From: Pseudonocardia broussonetiae
Lineage (GTDB): Bacteria > Actinomycetota > Actinomycetes > Mycobacteriales > Pseudonocardiaceae
Assembly: GCF_013155125.1 (NCBI RefSeq)
Contig: NZ_CP053564.1
Location: 565,501 to 629,500, forward strand
Direction: 5' to 3'
Length of the DNA: 64,000 nucleotides
Part shown: in pieces, positions 1-7,114 of the stretch
Layout of the letters: every line of letters starts with the position of its first letter
Numbering within the stretch: the stretch's first letter is position 1
Notes under the pieces: model-generated
What the model was told of the DNA's origin: nothing
Databases searched by the model: none
Seen by the model: only the letters and a program-made list of their open reading frames with translations
Translations under genes and position numbers: made by a program

Positions 1-343
1 CCTTGGGGCCACGGGCGAGCAGCGTGCCGGAGCCCAGCGCGCGGAGCAGGTCCTCGCCCAGGCCCCAGCCGTCGGCCGCCTCGACCCAGCCGCGGTAGCC
101 GATGCCGGTGGTGGCGACGGTGATGTCGGGCGGGTCGGCGATGAGGTCGCGGGTGGCGGCGAGCAGCTCGGTGTCGTCGGCGACGGGGACGATCCGCAGC
201 GCCGGGCCGTGCACGACGCACGCCCCGCGCCGCGCCAGCATCGTGCCCAGCTCCTCGGCCCGGCGCGCGGCGGTGACGCCGACGGTGAACCCGGCCAGAG
301 GCGGGACGTCGGTCAGCGGCGAGGGTGCGGTGGTGGTGGTCAC
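1..343 (-). CDS. Uroporphyrinogen-III synthase family protein (3' part missing)
   Basis: This is the N-terminal part of a HemD-like protein, cut by the window edge. HemD closes hydroxymethylbilane to uroporphyrinogen III, the precursor of siroheme, heme and cobalamin. Read from a GTG at 343, the product opens MTTTTAPSPLTDVPPLAG, followed by GFTVGVTAARRAEELG and a region rich in short beta-strand/alpha-helix units (VVHGPALRIVP, ITVATTGIGYRGW), as expected for the two-lobed HemD fold. It starts 5 bases after the nirD stop and lies on the same strand as nirB, which needs siroheme, so it is probably the last gene of the nitrite-reductase operon. The missing C-terminal half could carry an extra domain, for example a regulatory one, that cannot be judged here. 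Confidence 0.75.
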   Translation of the reverse strand, partial: MTTTTAPSPLTDVPPLAGFTVGVTAARRAEELGTMLARRGACVVHGPALRIVPVADDTELLAATRDLIADPPDITVATTGIGYRGWVEAADGWGLGEDLLRALGSGTLLARGPK

Positions 344-348
344 GGCGG

Positions 349-738
349 CTACCACGGTAGCCCGACGTGCACGTGCCCGTCCTCGACCCGCACCGGATAA
401 GAGGGCAAGGACACGTCCGGGTCGTCGAGGCAGCGCCCGTCGAGGAGGCTGAACGCCTGCTTGTAGACCGGCGACGCAACGGTCGGCACACCGGCGCGGT
501 CGCCGACGATCCCGCGCGACACGACCGCGGCGCCGGAGAACGGGTCGACGTTGCCGACCGCGTGCACCGCGCCGTCGTGGGTGCGGAACAGCGCGACCTG
601 GACGTCGCCGAACAGCGCCGCCACCCCCCGCTCCGGCATCAGCCGCTCCAGCGGGCAGACGCGCTCCCACCGCCCGTGAGCGGCGTCCGTCGCCCCGGCC
701 ACGGTTTCCGCGCACGAGGGGTTCTCCACGGCGGTCAC
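349..738 (-). CDS. nirD: Nitrite reductase (NADH) small subunit
   Basis: The protein is 129 aa with the usual length and fold of NirD, the Rieske-like small subunit that works with NirB in six-electron reduction of nitrite to ammonium in the cytoplasm. It has the conserved core around residues 22-127 (CPLERLMPERGVAALF, VALFRTHDG, VGNVDPFSGAAVVSRGI, SPVYKQAFSLLDGRCL) and ends with GHVHVGLPW. As in other NirD proteins, the Rieske Cys/His cluster ligands are replaced (NVDPFSGA), so no cluster is expected. The GTG start at 738 overlaps the nirB stop in a GTGA junction, indicating translational coupling. Confidence 0.93.
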   Translation of the reverse strand: MTAVENPSCAETVAGATDAAHGRWERVCPLERLMPERGVAALFGDVQVALFRTHDGAVHAVGNVDPFSGAAVVSRGIVGDRAGVPTVASPVYKQAFSLLDGRCLDDPDVSLPSYPVRVEDGHVHVGLPW

Positions 739-3236
739 GCGCCCACCACCGGCATCCCCAGCGCGACCGGCACCGGCTGCCCGCGCTCCTCGCGGACCTG
801 CACCAGCGGGTCGGGCGTGTCCGGCGCGTTGACGAAGGACACGAAGCGCGCGAGCTTCTCCTCGTCCTCCAGCACGCCGCGCCACTCGTCGGCGTAGTTG
901 CCCACGTGCTCGTCCATGGCGGCCTCCAGGTCGGCGCAGATCCCCAGGGAGTCGTCGACGACGACCGCGCGCAGGTGCTCCAGCCCGCCCTCGAGCGACT
1001 CGATCCACGGGGCGGTGCGCTGCAGCCGGTCGGCGGTGCGGATGTAGAACATGAGGTAGCGGTCGATGAGCTTCACCAGCGTCTCCGTGTCGAGGTCGGA
1101 GGCGAGCAGCTCGGCGTGGCGCGGGGTGAACCCGCCGTTGCCGCCGACGTAGAGGTTCCAGCCCTCCTCCGTCGCGATGATCCCGAAGTCCTTGCTGCGG
1201 GCCTCCGCGCACTCGCGCGCGCAGCCCGACACCCCGGACTTGAGCTTGTGCGGGCTGCGCAGCCCGCGGTAGCGCAGCTCGAGGGCGACGGCGAGCCCGA
1301 CGGAGTCCTGCACGCCGTAGCGGCACCACGTCGTCCCGACGCACGACTTCACCGTGCGCAGCGACTTCCCGTACGCGTGCCCGGACTCGAACCCGGCGTC
1401 GACGAGCCGGCGCCAGATCGCGGGCAGCTGCTCGACGCGGGCGCCGAACATGTCGATCCGCTGTCCGCCGGTGATCTTCGTGTAGAGCCCGAAGTCGCGC
1501 GCCACCTCGCCGATGACGATCAGCCCCTCGGGCGTGACCTCCCCGCCCGCGAGCCGCGGCACCACCGAGTACGTGCCGTTGCGCTGCAGGTTCGCCAGGA
1601 AGTGGTCGTTGGTGTCCTGCAGGGTGGCGCGCTCGCCGTCGTGGACGTGACCGGGCCCGGTCGACGCCAGGATCGACGCGACGGCGGGCTTGCAGATGTC
1701 GCAGCCGCGGCCGGTGCCGTGGCGCGCGACCAGCTCGGAGAAGGTCCGGATCCCGGACCCCCTGACGATCTCGAACAGCTCGGCCCGCGACTGCGCGAAG
1801 TGCTCGCACAGCGCCTTGGACACCTCGACGCCGGAGTCCACGAGCAGCTTCTTGAGCAGCGGCACGCACGACCCGCAGCTCGTGCCGGCCCGCGTGCAGC
1901 TCTTCAGCTCCGGCACGGTGGCGGCGCCGTCGTGGATCGCGTGCACGATCGCGCCCTTGGTGACGGCGTTGCACGAGCAGATCTGCGCGGAGTCGGGCAG
2001 CGCGTCGGCCCCCAGCTCGACCCCGCCGGGCGCGATCATCGCGACCGGGTCGGCCGGCAGCGGCGACCCGACGAGCGGGCGCAGCGTCGCGTACTTCGAC
2101 GCGTCGCCGACGAGCACGCCGCCCAGCAGCGTGCGGGCGTCGTCGGACACCACGAGCTTCGCGTACGTGCCCGCCACCGGGTCGTTGACGACGACCTCCA
2201 GCGCGCCCGGCGTGCTCCCCTGCGCGTCGCCGAAGCTGGCGACGTCGACGCCGAGCATCTTCAGCTGCGTCGACATGTCGAGCTCCGCGGGCGTCATCGT
2301 GGCGGGCCCGCCGAGCAGGCGGTCGGCGACGACCTCGGCCATCGCGTACCCCGGCGCCACGAGCCCGTAGGTGCGCCCCTCCAGCGCCGCGACCTCGCCG
2401 ATCGCCCACACGTGCTCGTCGGAGGTGCGGCAGCGGTCGTCGACGAACACGCCGCCGCGCTCCCCCAGCCGCAGCCCGGCCGCGCGGGCCAGGGCGTCGG
2501 CGGGGCGGATGCCGGCGGAGAAGACGACGAGGTCGGCGTCGAGCTCCACACCGTCGGACAGGGTGGCGACCAGCCGGCCCCGGTCCTCGGCGATCCCGTT
2601 GACGGAGACGCCGCAGCGCACCGCGAGGTCCTCGGACTCGATGATGCGCCGCAGCAGCGCCCCACCGCCCTCGTCGACCTGCACCGGCATCAGCCGCGGC
2701 GCGATCTCCACGACCTGCGGCGAGAGCCCCAGCGAGCGCAGCGCCCGCGCCGCCTCCAGACCGAGCAGCCCGCCCCCGACCACGACGGCCGAGCGCCGAC
2801 CCGGTCCGGGCCGGGCGACGGCGGCGGCCGCGGCGGCCTTGATCGCGTCGAGGTCGTCGAGGGTGCGGTAGACGAAGCAGCCGGGCAGGTCGCGGCCCGG
2901 CACCGGCGGCACGAACGGCACCGAGCCGGTGGCCAGCACGAGCGCGTCGTAGGGCAGGACCCGGCCGGACGCCGTGGTGACGCGGCGGTCGTCGCGGTCG
3001 ATCGTGACGACCGGGTCGCCCAGGTGCAGGTCGACGGCGTCGGTGAGCTCGGCCAGCGTCAGGTCCTCGGCGCTGGCCCCGTCGACGTAGGACGACAGCG
3101 CGACCCGGTCGTAGGCCGGCCGCGCCTCCTCCCCGAGGACGGTGATGCGCCACTCCCCGGACCGGTCGCGGTCGCACAGGGCCTGGACCAGGCGGTGCCC
3201 GACCATCCCGTTGCCGATGACGACGAGTTCCCTCAT
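735..3236 (-). CDS. nirB: Nitrite reductase (NADH) large subunit
   Basis: The 833-aa product matches full-length NirB, the siroheme and FAD enzyme that reduces nitrite to ammonium with NAD(P)H. From the N-terminus it shows an FAD-binding fold (VVIGNGMVGHRL), a second nucleotide fold (AVVVGGGLLGLEAAR), a BFD-type [2Fe-2S] segment (ICSCNAVTKGAI with a later CGSC), a ferredoxin-like half domain, and the siroheme/[4Fe-4S] ligands in CVGTTWCRYG and SGVSGCARECAEA. The ATG start at 3236 overlaps the upstream reductase stop as ATGA, and the end overlaps nirD. The gene is assimilatory in context (nasA and narK lie 4 kb upstream) and is probably under nitrogen control through the site before the first gene of the run. 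Confidence 0.95.
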   Translation of the reverse strand: MRELVVIGNGMVGHRLVQALCDRDRSGEWRITVLGEEARPAYDRVALSSYVDGASAEDLTLAELTDAVDLHLGDPVVTIDRDDRRVTTASGRVLPYDALVLATGSVPFVPPVPGRDLPGCFVYRTLDDLDAIKAAAAAAVARPGPGRRSAVVVGGGLLGLEAARALRSLGLSPQVVEIAPRLMPVQVDEGGGALLRRIIESEDLAVRCGVSVNGIAEDRGRLVATLSDGVELDADLVVFSAGIRPADALARAAGLRLGERGGVFVDDRCRTSDEHVWAIGEVAALEGRTYGLVAPGYAMAEVVADRLLGGPATMTPAELDMSTQLKMLGVDVASFGDAQGSTPGALEVVVNDPVAGTYAKLVVSDDARTLLGGVLVGDASKYATLRPLVGSPLPADPVAMIAPGGVELGADALPDSAQICSCNAVTKGAIVHAIHDGAATVPELKSCTRAGTSCGSCVPLLKKLLVDSGVEVSKALCEHFAQSRAELFEIVRGSGIRTFSELVARHGTGRGCDICKPAVASILASTGPGHVHDGERATLQDTNDHFLANLQRNGTYSVVPRLAGGEVTPEGLIVIGEVARDFGLYTKITGGQRIDMFGARVEQLPAIWRRLVDAGFESGHAYGKSLRTVKSCVGTTWCRYGVQDSVGLAVALELRYRGLRSPHKLKSGVSGCARECAEARSKDFGIIATEEGWNLYVGGNGGFTPRHAELLASDLDTETLVKLIDRYLMFYIRTADRLQRTAPWIESLEGGLEHLRAVVVDDSLGICADLEAAMDEHVGNYADEWRGVLEDEEKLARFVSFVNAPDTPDPLVQVREERGQPVPVALGMPVVGA

Positions 3237-4690
3237 GCCGCTCCCTCCCGCACGGCGCTGAGCACCGGTGGATCGGACTCGATCGGATCGCTCTGGGCCA
3301 GCCACGAGCAGATGCCGCGGACGGTGTCGCCGCAGCTCCCGCAGCCGGTGGTGGCGCGCGTGGCCCGCGCGAGCGCGGGCGGGTCGGTCGCGCCGGCGCG
3401 CCAGGCCGTGATCAGCGCGCCCTTGGTGACGGTGTTGCAGCGGCACACCACCGCCGACGACGGCAGGCGGCCGGGGTCGGCGGTCTCGGCCGCGCCGGGC
3501 AGCGCGCGGCCCAGCAGCAGCGCGAGCCGGTCGCCCTCGGCCACCGGCAGCGCGCCGTCGAAGAACTGGACGACGGTCGCCGCGGCGTCGGGCAGGCCCA
3601 GCACCGCGCCCGCGACGACCCGCTCGTCGCGGAACGCCAGCGCGGCGTAGCGGCCCGAGGCGGGGTCGGAGAAGCGCAGCGACGAGGCGTCGAGGAGCGC
3701 CGGGTCGCCGACCGTGGCCAGGTCGACGTCGCGCGCCTTGAGCCGGGTGACGGTGCGGGTGCCGCGGTAGCGGGCGGCGGGGTCGGTGCCGGTGAGCAGG
3801 TCGGCGAGCACCGCGGCCTGCTCCCAGCCGGGCTGCACCACCCCGGCGACGGCCCCCGCGTGCTGGGCGCAGTCGCCGACGGCGTGCACGCGGTCGTCGG
3901 AGGTGGCGAGGCGGTCGTCGACGAGCACACCGGCGTCGGTCGCGATCCCGGCGTCGTGGGCCAGGCCGGTCTCGGCCCGCACCCCGGTGGCGACGACGAG
4001 CGCGTCGGCGTCGAGCAGCTCACCGCCGTCCAGGCGCAGCCCGGCCCCGGGCTCCCACCCGAGCGCGCGCACCCCGGTGCGGACCTCCACGCCGAGCCGC
4101 TCCAGCGTCGCCGCGAGCACGTGGCCCGCGCCGGCGTCGACCTGGCGCTCCATGAGGTGCGGCCCGCGGTGCAGCAGCGTGACGCGCGTGCCGCGGCCGG
4201 CGAGCCCGCGCGCGGCCTCGCAGCCCAGCAGGCCCCCGCCGAGCACCGCGAACCGCGTGCCGGGGCGGGCGCGGTCCAGGATCGCCGCGCAGTCGTCGAG
4301 GTCCCGGAATGCGGTGGCGTGCTCGAACCCCGGCCCCGCGGGGACGTGCGCGCGGCTGCCCGTGGCCAGCACGAGCTCGTCGTAGGGCTCCTCGGTGCCG
4401 TCATCGGCGAGAACGACCCGGCGACTGCGGTCGATCTTGACGGCGGCGACGCCGAGGCGGAGGTCGATCCGCCGCCGCGCGGCCCAGCCGCCCGGGTACA
4501 GCTCGACCGCGCGCGGCGTGAGCCCGCCCGCGAGGACGGTCGAGAGCAGCACGCGGTTGTAGGCCGGGCGCGGCTCGGCGCCGAGGACGGTGAGGCGGAC
4601 GCGGCGCCCGTCGGGGTCGCGGCGGCGCACCTCGTCGCACAGACGGGCACCCACCATCCCGTTCCCGACCACGACCACCCGGCGACTCAT
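3233..4690 (-). CDS. NasB-like FAD/[2Fe-2S] oxidoreductase for nitrate assimilation
   Basis: The 485-aa flavoprotein resembles the N-terminal half of NirB: an FAD fold (VVVVGNGMVGARL), an internal NAD(P) fold (FAVLGGGLLGCEAARGL) and a C-terminal BFD-type [2Fe-2S] domain with CRCNTVTKG and TGCGSC. It lacks the siroheme part. Proteins of this build act as the electron-transfer partner of the single-subunit assimilatory nitrate reductase (NasB or NasC type), passing electrons from NAD(P)H to NasA. It is the first gene of the nirBD run, with an ATGA overlap into nirB. Similarity to NirB over the first 430 residues suggests an ancient duplication. A general pyridine-nucleotide disulfide oxidoreductase is the alternative call. 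Confidence 0.85.
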   Translation of the reverse strand: MSRRVVVVGNGMVGARLCDEVRRRDPDGRRVRLTVLGAEPRPAYNRVLLSTVLAGGLTPRAVELYPGGWAARRRIDLRLGVAAVKIDRSRRVVLADDGTEEPYDELVLATGSRAHVPAGPGFEHATAFRDLDDCAAILDRARPGTRFAVLGGGLLGCEAARGLAGRGTRVTLLHRGPHLMERQVDAGAGHVLAATLERLGVEVRTGVRALGWEPGAGLRLDGGELLDADALVVATGVRAETGLAHDAGIATDAGVLVDDRLATSDDRVHAVGDCAQHAGAVAGVVQPGWEQAAVLADLLTGTDPAARYRGTRTVTRLKARDVDLATVGDPALLDASSLRFSDPASGRYAALAFRDERVVAGAVLGLPDAAATVVQFFDGALPVAEGDRLALLLGRALPGAAETADPGRLPSSAVVCRCNTVTKGALITAWRAGATDPPALARATRATTGCGSCGDTVRGICSWLAQSDPIESDPPVLSAVREGAA

Positions 4691-4713
4691 GCGGGCGACG
4701 GTAAGGAGCGGCC

Positions 4714-4750
4714 GTTACGGACGTGCGGCTCCCGGTGACACAGGGGTTAC
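4714..4750. promoter_or_regulatory. GlnR-like box between the nitrite operon and a divergent gene
   Basis: The 109-bp divergent gap holds GTTAC at 4714-4718, GTGAC at 4735-4739 and GTTAC at 4746-4750. The last two are separated by 6 bases (GTGAC-N6-GTTAC; GTAAC-N6-GTCAC on the operon strand), and the starts lie 21 and 11 bp apart. GlnR, the actinobacterial nitrogen regulator, binds gTnAc-N6-GaAAc-type half sites with about 11-bp periodicity. That fits a nitrite-reductase operon, but the second half site deviates from consensus, so this is an inference from pattern and context. Confidence 0.45.
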
Positions 4751-4799
4751 ACGGCTCGCACATCGGCGGGTGGGGGCGGTGAGCCCCTAGCCTGCCCCC

Positions 4800-5570
4800 G
4801 TGACCCTCTCCGAGAAGGCCGCCGGACTCCGGCGCCTGCACTCCGCTCCCGAACTGCTCGTCGTCGTCAACGTCTGGGACGCCATCAGCGCGAAGGTGGT
4901 GGCCGACCAGGGCAGCACAGCCCTCGCCACCGCCAGCCACTCCATCGCCGCGACCCTGGGCTACCCCGACGGGGAGCAGATCCCGCGCGACCTGATGATC
5001 GACATGGTGGGGCGCATCGCCGCCGCCGTGGACCTCCCCGTGAGCGCCGACCTCGAGAGCGGCTACGGCGACGCCGGCGAGACCGTCCGCCGCGCGATCG
5101 GCGTCGGGATCGTCGGGGCCAACCTCGAGGACAGGATGCAGCCCCTCGCCGACTCCGTCGCCGCCGTCACCGCTGCGGTGAAGGCGGGCGAGGCCGAGGG
5201 CGTCGACTTCGTCCTCAACGCCCGCACCGACGCGTTCCTCAAGGCGGGCGACCGCGACCGCGCCGAGGTCCTGACCGACGCCGTCGAGCGCGGCCGCGCG
5301 TTCCTCGACGCCGGCGCGACCTGCGTGTTCGTGCCCGGCAAGTTCGACGAGGCCACGATCACGGCGCTCGTCGAGGGCATCGGGGAGCGGAAGGTCAGCC
5401 TCATCCACGTGCCCGGGTCGGTGCCGCAGGCGCGGATGGCCGAGCTGGGGGTCGCGCGGGTGTCGTTCGGGCCGTGGAGCCAGCGGTCGGTGCTGACCCA
5501 CCTCGCCGGCCTCACCCGCGACCTCCTCGCCGGCGGGGCGCTGCCGGAGGGGACGCAGCCGCTGAACTAG
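4800..5570 (+). CDS. Isocitrate lyase/phosphoenolpyruvate mutase family protein
   Basis: The 256-aa protein is a TIM-barrel member of the isocitrate lyase/PEP mutase superfamily, which makes or breaks C-C or C-P bonds of 2-oxo and 2-hydroxy acids using Mg2+. Family landmarks are NVWDAISAKV near residue 23, VSADLESGYGD near 81 (the metal-binding loop) and GANLEDRM near 106. It is shorter than true isocitrate lyase, and the classical KKCGH catalytic loop is not evident, so the substrate is unknown. A carboxyphosphonoenolpyruvate phosphonomutase-like or 2-methylisocitrate lyase-like function is possible. TAGCCT at 4788-4793 lies 6 bases before the GTG, suggesting a leaderless mRNA. It is transcribed away from the nitrite operon. 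Confidence 0.8.
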   Translation: MTLSEKAAGLRRLHSAPELLVVVNVWDAISAKVVADQGSTALATASHSIAATLGYPDGEQIPRDLMIDMVGRIAAAVDLPVSADLESGYGDAGETVRRAIGVGIVGANLEDRMQPLADSVAAVTAAVKAGEAEGVDFVLNARTDAFLKAGDRDRAEVLTDAVERGRAFLDAGATCVFVPGKFDEATITALVEGIGERKVSLIHVPGSVPQARMAELGVARVSFGPWSQRSVLTHLAGLTRDLLAGGALPEGTQPLN

Positions 5571-5770
5571 CTGTTCCTTTCGGGTGCGGCGTGGTGGTCG
5601 TGGGGGGCCGCCGCGGCGCACCCCCGCGATCAGGGCCTGCGGCCCCGTGTTCGGCGTCGGGCGCCGGTTGCTCCGGCGCCCGGGCCGAGGCCGACGGTCG
5701 GACGGACCGAGCCGGGGGTCGGGGCCGGGCGGCGGCTGAGCCGGTGACGGTCGGGCCGGGGCGACGGGCC

Positions 5771-5965
5771 GAGCCGGCGGCGGACTGGTCGGGCGAGGAG
5801 CCGAGCCGGCGGCGGACTGGCCGGGCGAGGAGCCGAGCCGGCGGCGGACTGGCCGGGCGAGGAGCCGAGCCGGCGGCGGACTGGCCGGGCGAGGAGCCGA
5901 GCCGGCGGCGGACTGGCCGGGCGAGGAGCCGAGCCGGCGGCGGACTGGCCGGGCGAGGGAGCTGA
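5771..5965. repeat. 32-bp tandem repeat, six copies
   Basis: Units start at 5771, 5803, 5835, 5867, 5899 and 5931. Each begins GAGCCGGCGGCGGACTGG and continues with a GGGCGAGGAGCC tail. The first copy has one change (GGTC for GGCC), and the last drifts at its end. A 32-bp period is not a multiple of three, so the array would cycle through all frames if translated, which argues against coding. Confidence 0.9.
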
Positions 5966-6028
5966 GCCGGCGGCGGCCGGGCCGGGCGATGAGCCGAGCT
6001 GGTGGGCGGCCGGGCGGCCGTCGCGCGG

Positions 6029-6256
6029 TGATCACCGGGACCGCGCCGCCACGGCCCTCCGAACGACCGCCACGTCACACTTCCGACGATCACCGGCACT
6101 GCCGGCCCCATGATCGCGGAAACCGCACCACCACTGCCCGCCCGACGACCCTGACGGCACGGTCCCGGCGATCAAGGCCGGCGCAGCCCGCATGATCGCC
6201 GAAACCGCGCCATCACAACCCTCCCAACGACCCCCACGTCACGGTTCCGGCGATCA
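6029..6256. repeat. 64-bp palindromic element, copies A-C, with 18-bp spacers
   Basis: Three copies occupy 6029-6092, 6111-6174 and 6193-6256. Each is exactly 64 bp, begins TGATC and ends CGATCA, and copies are separated by exactly 18 bp of unlike sequence. The ends are inverted: in copy C the first 17 bases TGATCGCCGAAACCGCG match the reverse complement of the last 17 (TGATCGCCGGAACCGTG) at 15 positions, so a transcript could form a hairpin. The middle carries a shared CCTCC-ACGACC core. Two more copies lie at 6696-6841. Confidence 0.85.
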
Positions 6257-6371
6257 AGGGCAGATGGCGGCGGCTGCGGTGGTGGCAATGCCGGGTTGAC
6301 CGTCGGGGCTTCGGATAGGCGGCGGGCCGGAGGGAGGCGGCGGGCCCCGGGCGAGGAGGCGGAGGGCCTGA

Positions 6372-6624
6372 GGAGTCGGCGGCCCGAGGAGTCGGCCCGA
6401 GAAGCCGGCGGCCCGAGAAGCCGGCGGCCCGAGAAGCCGGCGGCCCGAGAAGCCGGCGGCCCGAGAAGCCGGCGGCCCGAGAAGCCGGCGGCCCGAGAAG
6501 CCGGCGGCCCGAGAAGCCGGCGGCCCGAGAAGCCGGCGGCCCGAGAAGCCGGCGGCCCGAGAAGTCGGCGGCCCGAGAAGTCAGCGGCCCGGGGAGTCAG
6601 CGGCCCGAGGAGTCGCGAGGCCGG
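6372..6624. repeat. 16-bp tandem repeat, ten perfect plus flanking degenerate copies
   Basis: Ten uninterrupted copies of GAAGCCGGCGGCCCGA run from 6401 to 6560. Degenerate copies flank them on both sides (GGAGTCGGCGGCCCGA at 6372, GAAGTCGGCGGCCCGA at 6561, then increasingly altered units to about 6624). The perfect core and decayed edges are what slippage or unequal exchange produces. The 16-bp period is incompatible with a simple peptide repeat. Confidence 0.9.
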
Positions 6625-6695
6625 GAAGGTGCAGGGCCGGGAGTCCGGAGCTTCGCCAGACCGGAGGAGGCCCGGCCCGGCGGCCACCCCTCCAG

Positions 6696-6841
6696 TGATC
6701 ACCAAGACAGCACCCCCACGGCCCTCCCGACGACCCTGGCGTCGCACTCCTGACGATCATCGCCTCCCGAGCCCGAGTGATCGTCGAAACCGCACCACCA
6801 CCGCCCTCCCGACGACCGCCACGTCACACTCCCGCCGATCA
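6696..6841. repeat. 64-bp palindromic element, copies D and E, with 18-bp spacer
   Basis: Copies at 6696-6759 and 6778-6841 have the same length, ends (TGATC...CGATCA) and 18-bp spacing as copies A-C. Copy E is close to the consensus, and copy D carries the most substitutions. This pair lies on the far side of the 16-bp array from copies A-C, so the array may have expanded inside a former five-copy run. Confidence 0.85.
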
Positions 6842-7114
6842 AGGGCAGAGAGCGCGGGGTGAGCGGCACTGGGCCGCATGGCGAGCGGTCGGACCGGGAG
6901 CCCGGCACCACCGCCCGCGACAGCTCACCGGAACCGCCCGCTGGAAACGAACCGCCCGCGGTGACAACCGAACCGCCGGCGACCGCCACCGGAAAGCCGC
7001 GCCGCGACCAACTGGACCAGGTCCGGAAAGCCCGAAAAGCTCCAGAAGTCCCGATCACTCAGCGTCAGAAAACTACGCAGAGCAAACCCCGAAAATCGTG
7101 TGCAGTAGTGAACG

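Larger units (their letters stand above)
5571..7114. other. Gene-poor, repeat-filled interval between nir and nas genes
   Basis: About 1.5 kb separates the isocitrate-lyase-family gene from the 3' end of nasA. Open frames exist on both strands but are produced by GC-rich repeats whose unit lengths (32 and 16 bp) shift the frame at every copy, and none has a recognisable domain. The interval holds a 32-bp array, a 16-bp array and five 64-bp palindromic elements, listed separately. The last 250 bp (6860-7114) are less repetitive and richer in A, without a recognised gene. No transposase or integrase is present. Confidence 0.75.

Noticed and set aside
6029..6841. CRISPR array
   Set aside because: The 64-bp repeats with 18-bp spacers are outside CRISPR dimensions, copies differ at many positions, and no cas gene or leader is present.
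5474..6862. Long open frames on both strands through the repeats (Arg/Pro/Ser-rich proteins)
   Set aside because: They arise from GC-rich arrays with 32- and 16-bp periods, open in several frames at once, and have no domain or ribosome site.
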